50,000 nt of DNA from Conus ventricosus (GCA_018398815.1 CM031620.1:58275388-58325387); one strand, 5' to 3'; positions 33,175 through 44,320 are shown, counted from the stretch's first letter. The notes: generated by a model from the letters alone, not told the origin. Numbers and translations are program-made.

Positions 33175-33410
33175 AGAAGAAGAAGAAGAAGAAGAAGAAG
33201 AAGAAGAAGAAGAAGAGAAGATGATGATGATGATGATGAATAAGAAGAAGAAGAAAAAAGAAGAAGAAAAAGGAGGAGGAGGAGAAGCAAAAAAAAAAAA
33301 AAAAAGGAAAGAATGAAAGAAAGAAAGAAAGAACGAATGAAAGAAAGAATGAAAGAAAGAAAAAAAATGAAAGGAAGAAGGAAAGAAAGACAGACAGAAA
33401 AGAACATGAA
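33175..33410. repeat. (GAA)n / (GAT)n / GAAA low-complexity tract
   Basis: GAA units (33175-33220), GAT units, then AAAGAAAG-type purines to about 33405. Confidence 0.93.
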
Positions 33411-33599
33411 ATCATCGACCCATCACGGTCAGTTTCATGTTGGGCAGAATGCTTTTTAAACAGTTGTACTCAGACGGGCGATGTCTGATTTATAACTATG
33501 TACCCCATACACAGGATCTGATCTATGGTTTCCGTGAAACCTGGTGTTGAAAAACGCACACACAAAAAGAAGAAGAAAAAAAAGAAATCGACGAACACT

Positions 33600-33925
33600 T
33601 ACAAAATGTAATCAAGCGCAAAGTTGAATAATCGCATGTCTGACTTTGCGTTGAAAAAAAACTAAACAAAACCAACAAACACTTTGACAAACGTCATCAA
33701 ACTCAGTGTTGAATAATCGCATGTCTAACTTTGTGTCGGAAAAGCAAACAAACAAACAAACAAACAAACAAACAAACACAGCCGTCAACAAATTCAACGT
33801 TGAACAATCGCATGTCTAACGGTGTGTTGGGAAAAGAAGAAAAAACAACAACAAACAAATAAAACAAAACAACCGTCAACAAATTCAACAACGTTGAACA
33901 ACGGCTTGTCTAACTTTCGAGTTAA
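33600..33925 (+). repeat. ~90-bp tandem repeat, four copies
   Basis: Each copy has AAAGTTGAATAATCGCATGT or a close variant, CTAACTTTGTGT and an (AAAC)n segment of variable length. Copies begin near 33608, 33700, 33790 and 33880. A (CA)n run follows (33953-33993). Confidence 0.88.
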
Positions 33926-33951
33926 AAACCACAAACAACAACAACAACTAC

Positions 33952-33999
<48 letters not shown>

Positions 34000-34284
34000 A
34001 AACAAAACAAAAACACTTTAAATCGTCATCCAAGTCTCTCCTCTTCATTCTCTGTGCTCTGTATTATGGCCCGTGGCCATTCTGTTTAATACCATACGCA
34101 ATAGCACGAAACATCACGGTTTATATCAGTTAACAAAAAACCCCTAAGTGCGATGAAAAAAAACAACAAGATTACTTGTAGAAAGTTATTGATTTATAAC
34201 ATTAACGTTACAGTGTTTATCTCGGCGAGGAAAGAAGGAAGTGAAGGGGGGGGGGGGGGGGGGGAGGTTGAGGGAGGGGAGGAG

Positions 34285-34450
34285 ACAGAAAAAAAATGAT
34301 GGACTGACAACGTTGCAGAATGGGGAGGGGGTGGGGGGGAGAGGGGGAGGGGGGGGCAAAAAATGATGGACTGACAACGTTGCAGAATGGGTGGGGGTGG
34401 GGGGGACCAAAAAATGATGGACTGACAACGTTGCAGAATGGGTAGGGGAA
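34285..34450 (+). repeat. ~60-bp tandem repeat, three copies, with G-rich linkers
   Basis: AAAAAATGATGGACTGACAA followed by CGTTGCAGAATGGG occurs three times (near 34293, 34359, 34408), separated by GGGGGTGGGGGG linkers. A poly-G tract lies just upstream (34240-34263). Confidence 0.92.
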
Positions 34451-34499
34451 AATCTGACAAACAGTCCCTGTCTGCGGCACCTCACTGACTATTCACAAG

Positions 34500-34807
34500 A
34501 CTTAGTTAAGGCAGCAGCAGCAACAGAAGAAGAAATACAAGAAAGAAAGGTAGAAAGAATGAAGGAAAGAAAGAAAGAAAAGAAAAGGAAAAAAAAAGGA
34601 AAGGAGAAGGAAGATGGACAAGAAGAAGAAGACCGAAGAAGAAAAAGAAGAAGAACAAGAACAAGAAGAACAAGAACAAGAAGAACAAGAAGAAGAAGAA
34701 GAAGAAAAACAACAACAACAACAACAACAACAAACAACAACAACAACAACGACAACAACAACGGCAATAAGAAGTAGAAGAAGAACAAGAAGAAGACCAC
34801 CACCACC

Positions 34808-34839
<32 letters not shown>

Positions 34840-34912
34840 CAACAACGGCAATAAGAAGTAGAAGAAGAAGAACAAAAAGAAGAAGGAGAAAAAGAAGACG
34901 AAGAAGTCGTAC
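34500..34912. repeat. (GAA)n, (CAA)n and (CCA)n compound repeat with a duplicated block
   Basis: GAA, CAA and CCA trinucleotide runs. CAACGGCAATAAGAAGTAGA appears twice (near 34760 and 34845), showing local duplication. Confidence 0.93.
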
Positions 34913-35068
34913 AAATTGGGATGAAAACACACGATCATCACGGTCATCATCCTGTCATTCTTCACCCCACACTAATGACCTCCGCTCACACACCCTCACA
35001 CAATGACGCAAACACCATGCGGGTGCTACCGAAAAGCGTTAATTCTGCGACTGTCAAATTGAGCGAAT

Positions 35069-35074
35069 GCGCGC

Positions 35075-35142
<68 letters not shown>

Positions 35143-35150
35143 AGAGAGAA
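35069..35150. repeat. (GA)n microsatellite
   Basis: GA dinucleotides with one GAGGAG interruption. Confidence 0.95.
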
Positions 35151-35209
35151 GGGCGAATCTGCAATCGTCTAAAAGCGGCAATTTTAAGGTCGAAAAGAGC
35201 TTATTGGCT

Positions 35210-35346
35210 TTTGTTGTTGTTGTTGTTGTTGTTGTTTTGTTGTTTGTTTGTTTAGTTTGTTAGTGTGTGTGTTGGCGGATTTTGCCATTTGTTTTAGTGT
35301 TGTGTGTGGTGTGTGTTGGTGTTTTGTGTGGTGTGGTGTTGTGTGT

Positions 35347-35394
<48 letters not shown>

Positions 35395-35441
35395 TGTGTG
35401 TGTATAGTGTGTGTGTGTGTGGTGTGTGTGTGTGTGTGTGT

Positions 35442-35515
<74 letters not shown>

Positions 35516-35607
35516 TGTGTGTGTGTGTGTGAGTGTGAGTGTGTGTGTGTGTGTGAGTGTGTGTGTGTGTGTGAGTGTGAGTGTGTGTGGTGTGTGAGTG
35601 TGTGTGT

Positions 35608-35643
<36 letters not shown>

Positions 35644-35645
35644 GC
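35210..35645. repeat. (TTG)n then long (GT)n with GAGTG/GGTG interruptions
   Basis: TTG run (35210-35250), then about 340 bp of GT-rich sequence (35300-35641). Open frames are repeat translations. Confidence 0.95.
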
Positions 35646-35874
35646 GTGCCTGCGCGCGCACGCGCGCGTTCGTTTGTTTGTTTGTTACTTCTTTCGGTTT
35701 TTTTTTTTTTTTTGCAGTTCCACATTGCTTATGTACGTAACTTGCAGTTTAACATAAACTGATAGAATTTGTTGTTTAAATTTTTTTTAAATGAACAGTG
35801 TACAAACAATTTTTTTTTCTTGAAATGAGCCTGAACAAGCAGTCTCTTTCCGCCGTTGTTCTCGATGACTGCTA

Positions 35875-36056
35875 ACCCCAAAGTGCGAGTGTAACTATGT
35901 TAATAACGCGCCTGATTAATGGACAATAGCGCGCACCTTCAGTGTACTGAAAAAGTTATGTCAGCGTTTTTTTGTTTTTTTTTTAACACTGAAGGTTCGC
36001 GCTATTGTACACTGATCTTACGCGCTATCGACATTCACACTCGCACTTTTGGGGGG
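35875..36056. mobile_element. Palindromic MITE (~182 bp) with ~70-bp inverted arms
   Basis: The left arm begins CCCCAAAGTGCGAGTGTAAC and the right arm, read in complement, begins CCCCAAAAGTGCGAGTGTGA. The inner ends are CAATAGCGCGCACCTTCAGT and, in complement, CAATAGCGCGAACCTTCAGT. The arms match along their whole length with moderate divergence, around a ~40-bp T-rich loop. TA lies directly outside both ends, which fits a TA target duplication of the Tc1/mariner type. No coding capacity. Confidence 0.75.
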
Positions 36057-36417
36057 TATTCGCGCTTTGGAGTTAATTCACATGTCTGGCGTCTATCTCC
36101 CAAACCAAACGCACCCGGTGTAAAAGTACGCCAGGGGGGTGGGTGGGGGTTGGGAGGGGAGGGGAGGGGGGGGGTGAAAACGACGGGAGGGGCCCCAATT
36201 CTAGTACTTAAGCACCTATAGTGTCTGGCTTCCTCGATGGCTTCTTCCCAAGTGAGTCACGTCAGTCAGTCAGTCAGTCAGTCTGTCTGTCTGTCTGTGT
36301 CTGTCTGTCTGTCTGGCGGTGGCGAGAGCTAAGCCAAGCGTCAACTGGCCACCAGTTGAGATCGTCAAAAGCTGCCCGAACACCTCCTCTCTTCCCACCC
36401 TCACTCGCTAGTAGAAA

Positions 36418-36449
<32 letters not shown>

Positions 36450-36680
36450 CGAAGTAATGGGAGGTGGGAATGGGAAGGGAGGGAGAGGGATAGTGACGGT
36501 GATCGGTAGGAGAAGAAAAAAACAGTGGGGGCGGGGGGAGGGGGGGGAGGGGGGGTAGGGGGCACAAAAACAGGGAGGCGTTTTGGAAGAGGTGGTCGGT
36601 GAAAGGCGATGTGTTCCCGTTAGTTGGTAGTTCGGGCCTCGCCAATCACCACCAGACCCACCGACACACACAGGCACATT
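36057..36680. other. Unassigned sequence with GTCA/GTCT and poly-G tracts
   Basis: G-rich (36133-36175), GTCA then GTCT tetranucleotides (36262-36314), poly-G of ~28 (36422-36449), G-rich (36527-36560). No gene is recognised. Confidence 0.55.
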
Positions 36681-37252
36681 GTTCGGAGTAGCTCAGTGGT
36701 AGAGCATGGGACGCGTAATCCTGGAGATCCTGGGGTTGCGGGTTCGAACCTCCGCCGGGCCGTTTCGGTACGGGGAAGGGGGGGGGGGGGTCCCTCGGGG
36801 TTAACACTGGTTCTGACTCCATTTCCCCATACAGTCCTTCAAATGATAAGACTATCAACCGAGGTTCCGTGTGTGAACGCACGCATAACATCTTGCACAC
36901 ACTGTCAAATTCCATCACCAACTTTCGGAAGAGAAGGCCAGTTTGGCCCGTTGGTATGGATGACACGTTACACACAGCATACACCCTGCGTGAGAAATGG
37001 AAAGAATGAAGGAAGTAAGGAAATGAAGTGAACGATACTGACTGGATGACACGGGAAACGACTGAATGAAAAGCCGGCTGGCAGCTCTTGAGTCGGCACT
37101 ACCCTGGTAGGCAGCCCGTTGTATAAACGAGTGTGGATTGTACAGCGCTTAGAGTTTGGTCTCTCGCCGAGAATTGGCGCTAGATCTATATAAGTATTCA
37201 TAATTATAATAATAATTATTATTATTATTATTATAACAATGATAATAATAAT
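36681..37252 (+). mobile_element. tRNA-derived SINE, family A, tail type 1, full length
   Basis: Head: GAGTAGCTCAGTGGTAGAGC (A-box-like) and GCGGGTTCGAACCTCCGCC (B-box-like). The body matches the copies at 4893 and 19138. The tail has GTACAGCGCTTAGAGTTTGG and AATTGGCGCTAGATC, followed by ATAAGTATT and AAT/ATT repeats to about 37252. This is the most intact head of the family, with a G-run (36779-36791) after the B box. Confidence 0.88.
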
Positions 37253-37464
37253 GTCTAACAGGTCAGTTCATAATCCGTTTCCACCCGCATTCTGGGACCC
37301 ACTAAAAAATTCATACAGTGGTAGATTCACGTGGCATTGAAAAGATTACAGGTAGTACGACTTTCGAACAGGTTTTAAAAGAAAGCGCGATGTAATCCGA
37401 CGTTGAAAAGGTTGATTCCAACATGGTAAATATCACGGAATTATAAGTTTTTGTTTTGTTGTTT

Positions 37465-37509
<45 letters not shown>

Positions 37510-37539
37510 GTGTGTTGTGTGTGTTGTGTGTGTGTGTTG

Positions 37540-37570
<31 letters not shown>

Positions 37571-37920
37571 TGTGTGTGTGTGTGTTGATCATCAGGGAAC
37601 GAATCTCTGTTTTCACAACAAGGCTTCAGCCTTTCGGCCAAATGACATTAGCGCAAGATATAAAAACAACACCAATGGTGTAGTTGCCATTCATTGTAGA
37701 TCAAAACAAGTAAAACGTACAGCTTACATTAAAATAAAATAAAAACGAATTCTGAAAAAAAAAGAAGAAAAGTTCTTGCCAAATACTCAGATACTGAACA
37801 GTAGCGTCCATTGATGGAATAAAATCAACACTACTTCCTGATCTGCGAAGATCCCTTTCTTCTATTAAGAAAGGGTGAAAACCGTAGTTGCACCTTCTCG
37901 CCACGTTAATGTGGGTGTTT
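37253..37920. other. Unassigned sequence with (TTG)n/(GT)n microsatellite
   Basis: TTG run (37457-37508) and GT run (37509-37586) inside otherwise unassigned AT-rich DNA. No gene is recognised. Confidence 0.55.
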
Positions 37921-38460
37921 CCTCAGGGGGACATGGGGCAGGTTGGACGCAACCTCTGTTGTGACTAACGCGGCACGGGAGCGGACGACTGGCGCTATAT
38001 TAAAACTAGCTCTTGGCCTCTCCAATCAAGGAAAGCCGCAGGCTAGACCAGTCCAGATGGAGGAGTAAGGCCCCCACCGAGAAAGGAAGGAACTCTGTGC
38101 AGGCCCACCGGTGCGTGGACACGCCCTGACACTGCTCCAAGCCTTACCCCAGCCATGGGATAAATGGCAAGAGCCGAAGTCGGATGTGCTGGTCCTGACT
38201 TGTCAGGGGCGTAACGGCAGCACAACGCATCCCCGCTCACATGACAGACAACCTTGGAGAATCTCGATATGGTGCTCGACCGTTGAGGACCCGCCAGGGT
38301 GGAAGAGTGCCGGGCCCTGTGCCTCAAAGGGGCCCAACCAAGGGAGAAACTCTACGGATCTCTGGAGGACCTCCGCCGGACGGCAGCCTTCATCAGTGCA
38401 TCTGGGGTTCCTGTCTGAGCGAACGAAGAAGAAGAAGAACCCTACTTCCTGACCGACTGG
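37921..38460 (+). other. GC-balanced 540-bp block ending in GAA repeats
   Basis: Base composition differs from the AT-rich flanks, and the block ends GAGCGAACGAAGAAGAAGAA near 38438. This looks like the 3' end of a retroelement with a simple-sequence tail, but no RT or other known domain is visible. Short open frames occur on both strands (38111-38452 plus, 38043-38327 minus) and I recognise none. Function unknown. Confidence 0.35.
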
Positions 38461-38580
38461 TTGGTCACTCCCCACTCAACAGCATACCAAGGAGACCATC
38501 AACAGAATCACGATCAACATTATCGATCCTATCTGACCTACATTTACGATTGAGAAAGCCGCACGTTTTTAATTACAAAA

Positions 38581-38612
<32 letters not shown>

Positions 38613-39078
38613 TTAACCAATATCGCGCCAGTGGAAAAAAAAAAATCAATGTCGGCATCATAAAAACAATCATATTTCAACTACATTTACATTGAGAAAG
38701 CTGTCTTTTCTTGTTGCCACCAGAAAAGTCTGGTTGTAACGAGCAGCAAAAAGACGTAGCTCCAACGAAAAAAATCAATGTTGGTGCTATAAAATCACAT
38801 TTCAACGACACTTACATTGAGAAAGCCATATATTCTTGTCCGTAACGCACAGCAGTAGGCTTGTAGCGCCAAAGAATAAAAATCAATGTCGGCGTTCAGA
38901 TCATATTTCAGGTATATTTACAACGGACAAAGCCATGTAATCTTCTTGTAATACGCAGTAACAGGCTTATAGCGCCAAAGACAAAAATCAATGTCAGCGC
39001 TACAGATTATTTTCGAAAACCACTTGCAACTGAAAAGCCGTACATTCTTGATTAAATGTGCTCCAGTATAGCGACAAG

Positions 39079-39134
<56 letters not shown>

Positions 39135-39301
39135 ACACACACCGCAGCATTATACTTTATATTTCAACAATACTTACAACAGAAAAAGGCCTTCACTCTA
39201 AATAAAACGCGCACCAGTACAACGCCAATGACACAATCTCGGTCAGTATTCTTTAAAAAAAAAAAAGAAAAGAAATTAACATTTCCGGTTGACAAAGCTG
39301 A

Positions 39302-39313
39302 ATTTTTTTTTTT

Positions 39314-39355
<42 letters not shown>

Positions 39356-39430
39356 GGATAAAATGTACACCAATGCGGGGCCAACGGAATAAAAGGGGCC
39401 GGGGGGGGGGTGGGGGGGGGGGGGGGATTA
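39302..39430. repeat. Poly-T / poly-G homopolymer block
   Basis: T-run (39302-39323), G-run of ~31 (39324-39354), 45 bp of mixed sequence, then G-rich (39401-39426). It lies inside one satellite copy. Confidence 0.95.
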
Positions 39431-39822
39431 TATACATAAAACAATGTCGGCGTTGTAGATTTTGTTTCAATAATACTTACACGTGAGAAATCCTCTATTC
39501 GAAAATATGAAGATACACAATACACTAGTACAGCACAGCGCCAAAGCCAAAAGAACGGTCAGCATAGTTGATGATATTATCAACAACATTTACGACTAAG
39601 GCAGTCTTCCACTCACGTTATAACGCACATCAGTCCGCCCGTAGCGCCGAAGACAAATCACTGTTAGCGTTATAGATTATACTTCAACAGCATTCACAAT
39701 TGGGAAAACTGTGCATTCTTGATGAAAATGCGCATCAGTTATTACTGCGCAAAAACAACAAAAACAAACCCCAAACAAAAATCACTGCCGGTATTATACT
39801 TGAGATTCTACATAAAACTTAA

Positions 39823-39998
39823 ATAAATGTTAGCGAACCGCCAAGAGAAATGTGGACAAACGAGTCACAAGACAAAACACGACGCGTTTCGAACTCTTAG
39901 GTCTTCCTCAGGCAAGACACAAACAAATAGGACAATGAAAATGAACGAATTTGTCACTTAGCTTAGATCTCTTACGCGCAAGGTAGGCAGGCGCTGGA
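39823..39998 (-). mobile_element. Hairpin module D, inserted in the satellite
   Basis: The minus strand matches 12700-12892: TTGCCTGAGGAAGACCTAAG, CGAAACGCGTCGTGTTTTGT, GGCGGTTCGCTAACATTTAT. Satellite sequence resumes on both sides, so this is an insertion after array formation. Confidence 0.7.
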
Positions 39999-40193
39999 TG
40001 AAAACCATTAGATTCTATTTCAACAACACCTTCAATTGCAAAAGGCGTACGATCTTGATAACATCTTGATGAAAATCTGCATGCGTACAGCGGCAAAAAC
40101 AAACATCATCCATCATCATCGGCTTTACAGATGATATTGCGGCAGTATGTCTATATTCATTTTACACAGTCATGATGAAATGTGCAGCGAAAT

Positions 40194-40225
<32 letters not shown>

Positions 40226-40226
<1 letters not shown>

Positions 40227-40495
40227 AGATGTCCCAGAGATGTCTCCCACCTGACATGATCTTTGAGTTTCTGAAAGAGATGAACATTTTTCATCTGATT
40301 TCAGATTTTACTGAAGAAAGATTTTTAACGAAGTTTCTGGAGCGTTTTTAGAAGATGCATTTTTACAGAGATGTGTGAAAGTGTTGTTTTTTTTTGTTTT
40401 TTTTTTAATGACTTATGATTTGATTTTAACGTGGTGACAGCCGTGATACGGCCCTTTGCGGTCGGCTGGGCTATAAGCAACATTACCTTACCTTA
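40226..40495 (+). mobile_element. Dispersed repeat family C, most continuous copy
   Basis: Blocks in order: GATGTCTCCCACCTGACATG, CTTTGAGTTTCTGAAAGAGA, CAGATTTTACTGAAG, AAGATTTTTAACGAAG, TTTTTAGAAGATGCATTTTT, a G/T-rich run, then the core GGTGACAGCCGTGATACGGC and TTGCGGTCGGCTGGGCTATA, ending AGCAACATTACCTTACCTTA. The pentamer tail is CCTTA. Inserted into the diverged satellite. Confidence 0.75.
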
Positions 40496-40774
40496 CTGCC
40501 CCGAGACAAATCTCTATCAGCGTTCAAGATAAGATCCTATTTCAGCAACCCTTAATACTGAGGAACTGGGTTTTAAGTCCATTGTTCGTGCGACTGTTTA
40601 GGATCGACTAGTAGTACTAACACAAAAGAGGATTGTATGTTGAAAAATAGAGTCGCACCTAATTAACAGGATTGAACGCCTTCTTGAAACAGCTGAAAAG
40701 GCCTATCAAAGACGTCTGTGATCAACACTGGATGTATGTTATATTCACCTGAAATTCTTTTTTTCTGAGAGACC

Positions 40775-40813
40775 GACAGACAGAGAGACAGAGAAAGACA
40801 GAGAGAGACAGCG

Positions 40814-40877
<64 letters not shown>

Positions 40878-40955
40878 AAAGAGAAGACGGGAGAGACAGA
40901 GACAGAGAAAGACAGAGAGAGAGAGACAGAGCGAGGCAGAGACAGCGACAGAGAG

Positions 40956-40994
<39 letters not shown>

Positions 40995-41052
40995 AAAGAG
41001 AAAAGAAGAGAGAGAGAGAGAGAGTGAGAGAGAGAGAGAGAAAGAGAAAATG
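40775..41052. repeat. (GA)n / (CAGA)n microsatellite
   Basis: GA dinucleotides with CAGAGA and AAGAAAAG interruptions. Confidence 0.96.
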
Positions 41053-41423
41053 GTCGAAAATTTAATTTGCATGCCACAATCCCTTAGGGTCTAGTAACAT
41101 CCATGACATACTTACAACAAACAGCAGAGACTGGGGGAGGAAGGTGGGGTGGGGGGGGGGGGAGACAGACCCAGTCAGACAGCAAACAGTAAGACAAAAC
41201 TGATAAAAGAAAAAAAAAAGACCATAAAAAATAATAACAATACTACTACTAATAGTAATAATAATAACAATAATGATTATCGATGGCGCTTAATCTGACA
41301 TCATAAGCCCTAAGCGCTTCCAAATACAGAAAAGGTTAAAGAAAAAAACAACAACACATAAATGGAACCAATAAGAGGATGAAAATTGCAATAAGGACCA
41401 TGCACCTATACATACAAGGGTGC
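41053..41423. other. Unassigned flank of the LTR element
   Basis: Mixed AT-rich sequence with a G-run (41151-41162). GCGCTTAATC and CTAAGCGCTTCCAAATAC near 41287-41325 faintly resemble the L2-like tail. No gene is recognised. Confidence 0.45.
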
Positions 41424-41428
41424 ATATT
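41424..41428 (+). repeat. Left target-site duplication (ATATT)
   Basis: Identical to the five bases directly after the right LTR (49492-49496). Five base pairs is the normal duplication length for Ty3/gypsy integrases. Confidence 0.9.
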
Positions 41429-42825
41429 TGTCACGGACGAAAAAGGGAAACAACCCAACTTGGGGAGTCGCCAACCAATTTGTCTGGACATAAGTCCAAA
41501 CGCAGACATCTTGGCGCCACGTAGACCGGGCCCATGGTTCGGATCCGGCCAATTAAGCTTAGTGGAGAGGTTTCACGAGACGGTCCGACCCACCCAGACT
41601 GACTAAGCCGTTTTGACCGACGCCTCGATGTCTAGCGAGACGAGTCGCAGAGCCGAGCTCAGGCTCATCTAGCCACTTGTGGAACCAGCGTCATTGTTAC
41701 TCAGACGTCGTGGCGCCTACCCAGACTCAGCTAGCCACATTAGATTGACCAGTGTCCACGACTTAAGTCACACGGCCGCCAATTAAGTAGGAAAGGGGGG
41801 AAGGTAGTGTGTGGTGGGGGTGAAATCTAGCTATCAATTAAATGACCAATTGACCACCACAGAGAGTAAGGCGTGTCGGCGTGACTGTCATGATTTAAAT
41901 ATCCAATGGAATTAGAGGAGATAACTTCGGGTGTCAGGGGTAAAAATACTGACCAATGGTACTCGCCCTTTTTGGAGAGATCGGACGAATACGAGGGATG
42001 TGAGAGTGAGAGAACGGGAGAACGGAAAAGGAGAACGAACAGAGAAACAGAGAGAGGAGAGAGGTTCTAGGTCTGCTTGAGAGAAAAGCAGAGAGATGAG
42101 GGGAGGGAGAAGAGAACCAAGTTGAGAGATTAGCATGAGATAGTCTGCAGAGGAAGGACTGAGGAGAGATGTGGAGAGAGAGAGAGAGTTGCTAATTAAT
42201 GAAGAAGAAAAGAAAGAAAAGAAAAAAGAAAAGAAAAGCAACCATGTCCATTTGATAAGAGCAGACTAGAAGAGAGAGAGAGAGAGTGCAATGCGTTAAT
42301 GCAGGAAGAAAGAAAGGAGAACAGTCGATGTTGATAGTCACTGTTCTAACCTAACCGGGGGTTCGACCTCATACCTGGCAGCGTCACTTCGCCAAGCAGA
42401 ACCACAGACCAACGCCAACAGTCTCACCTGACCAGGCGCCATCAGACCAACACCAGTGCCGGCAGTTGTGTCGTGTTGTGAAGTGACAGTGAAAAGAAAA
42501 AGAAAAGAAAAGAAAAGACAGTGATTCATGAATAGTTAAGATCACCTGGCCAGGTATAAAGTAGAAATCTGTTTATACCCGGGTTAGTTAATGATGTTTT
42601 AGATAAATGATTTTGTGAAGTTCAGGAAAGAGAGAATGTTTTATTTCATTTGATTCCATATGCATTGATGTTTCGTTCTATGATCATGTGTAGTTAAAGT
42701 TATTAGACTTTACTAGTGGTTTGATGTGACGAATGCATGATATATGAATGAGATCGTAAGCAAGCTGTGAGTGTGTTTGGGCTGTGCGCTAGTCCTTCCT
42801 CCACTGACATACACCGAGGTTGACA
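41429..42825 (+). repeat. 5' LTR
   Basis: 1397 bp, aligned end to end with 48109-49491. Begins TGTC and ends GACA (short inverted repeat). Differences from the 3' LTR are mostly one-base insertions or deletions, with some substitutions, particularly in the first 450 bp. Confidence 0.95.
42555..42560 (+). promoter_or_regulatory. Possible LTR TATA box
   Basis: TATAAA in the context CCAGGTATAAAGTAG, about 270 bp before the LTR end. The 3' LTR lacks two bases here (CCAGGTAAAGTAG), which weakens the case. Position within the LTR is plausible, but no start site can be seen. Confidence 0.3.
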
Positions 42826-42831
42826 ATTTAT

Positions 42832-42848
42832 TGGCGAGCTTGCCAGGA
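42832..42848 (+). other. Primer-binding site
   Basis: TGGCGAGCTTGCCAGGA begins six bases after the 5' LTR. It starts with TGG, the complement of a tRNA CCA end, as expected for minus-strand priming. I cannot assign the tRNA with confidence. Confidence 0.75.
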
Positions 42849-43232
42849 TTATTCTGGCCCATTTATTATAATTGTTCAACTTCTCAGAGAGGAAGCTGGG
42901 TGTGGGATTCAAGTATTGTAATCCTAAGACAAGGGGTTGTCTTACTGATATGTTCCCAAGATAGTTAAATACTAGGCTTGGCATTGCTTCCAAGATAGTT
43001 AATACTAGGCTTGGCATTTCAGCCCCAGAGTACTTATTTCGCACAGATTGCCTATAATTCGCTCTCATAGTTGGGTCAGGCGCTGGGCGTCTTATAAAAA
43101 CTAACTACGTTGTCCCAAGCTAATATCATCATTCATAGGATTGTGCTATTACGTCACTCGTGTCGGTAACCACCAGTTTGGCTGTCGTAGTTATAAAATC
43201 TTGTTCAAAAAAAAAAAAAAAAAAAAGATACA
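42849..43232 (+). other. Retrotransposon leader with a 33-bp duplication
   Basis: Untranslated leader between primer-binding site and Gag. CCAAGATAGTTAATACTAGG and CTTGGCATT occur twice in tandem (about 42955-43020). A poly-A run (43208-43226) lies just before the Gag ATG. Confidence 0.7.
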
Positions 43233-44320
43233 ATGGCGGAAGAAAAGAACAACCCCTATTGAACAACTTGTGAGCGTAGCTCGTGAGTTAGGCTATTCGG
43301 GAGATGAGTTGCGTGCATTCGTTGAAAACCAACAAAAGATGGAAAGGGATGAACGCGCGGAAAGACGCCGTATCGCAGGAGAAATAGCAGAGCGGGAAAC
43401 AGAAAGAATGAAGCAAACGCAGGAAACAGAAAGAATAAGGGAAGCGCAGGAAACAGAAAGATTAAAGGTTCAATTAGAGCTAGAGAAAGTGAGAATACAA
43501 AGGGAGACCACCGAGGATGGGAGTTCAGTTTCCAGTGACTCTGTGCGCAGCTATGCCCCCGACCCAAGTTGCCAAAATTCTCAGGAAGGGACCGATTCGA
43601 TTGATGCATACATCAGTCGTTTCAAAACGTTTTGCAACCAGTCAGGGTTGGCCTCCAGAAGAGTGGGCAGTCATTTTGTCGGCGTTACTGACGGGTAAGG
43701 CATTACAAATTTTCACTGCGTTGCCAGCAGAACAACAGTCTGATTTTGGTGCTGTGAAGGAATCATTAATGAAGGGATTTGACCTCACAGAGGAAGGATT
43801 CAGAAAGAAATTTCGTTCAGCTAAATTACAAGCAGGGGAAACGTACACTCAGTTTGGTGCACGTCTAGATCACTATTTTGAGAAATGGTTAGAGTTGAGT
43901 GGTTACAAAGAAGGAGTTCGCTGAGTTGAAAGAGCTAGTTATGAAAGAACAGATTTTGTCAGGTTGCGGCCCTGAGTTAACCATACATTTGAAAGAGAGA
44001 CAGCCAGAGACAGCAGGAGAGTTTGTGAAGTTCGCAGAGGTGTATAGAGAGGCACGTTTTGGGCACGAAGGTGCAGAGAAACAGGTGCTCTAGGCACAGT
44101 GAGAAGAGTGCAAGGAGACTAGGAGAGTTTTCTGCAAAGTCTGCAAACCCAGTGGTGGGGCAGAAGGAAGGGCAAAGGACATTAGGTGTTTCATTTGTCA
44201 CAAGAAGGGACATGTGGCGAGGGATTGTCGCATGAGGTTCCAGAAGGCAGCAGCCTTGCAAGAAGTCGATAAGGGTCGTCAAGGGAAACGACCTGCAGTG
44301 GAACCAAAGGGGATTCAGTC
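43233..44320 (+). pseudogene. gag: gag (coiled-coil region, SCAN-like capsid, zinc knuckle)
   Basis: Gag is the structural protein that forms the particle and binds the element RNA. The likely start is ATG 43233. The frame changes by one base within about 25 bases and again near 43640 and 43910, and stops occur near 44091. The first part is a highly charged Glu/Arg-rich helix (about 43330-43510), probably coiled coil. The capsid segment at 43799-44069 carries the pattern of a SCAN domain: FRKKFRSAKL, a central FEKWLEL, ELVMKEQIL and ELTIHLKERQPETAGEFV. The vertebrate SCAN domain is known to derive from a Gmr1-like Gag, so this agrees with the pol order. A CCHC zinc knuckle (CFICHKKGHVARDC) lies at 44187-44228. 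All segments after the first can be placed in order with small indels, so the gene is complete in content but broken as written. Confidence 0.85.

Larger units (their letters stand above)
38495..40610 (+). repeat. Strongly diverged ~105-bp satellite, about 14 copies, with insertions
   Basis: A degenerate unit recurs: AATCAATGTCGGCGTTATAG-like, ATATTTCAACAACATTTACA-like, GAGAAAGCCGTACATTCTTG-like, then ACGCGCACCAGTA and TAGCGCCAAAGAC-like. Copies begin near 38643, 38772, 38880, 38986, 39140, 39235, 39440, 39550, 39655, 39778, 40000, 40100 and 40496, with a first copy near 38498. The array is interrupted by CA (39080-39140), T/G homopolymers (39302-39430), module D (39823-39998), poly-C (40195-40224) and repeat C (40226-40495). 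No coding signal. Confidence 0.8.

Noticed and set aside
36681..36760. Possible tRNA gene
   Set aside because: The A and B boxes are there, but the sequence continues into the SINE body found in other copies and no full cloverleaf is apparent. The same holds at 5370-5436, 8760-8832, 19138-19210 and 23535-23595.
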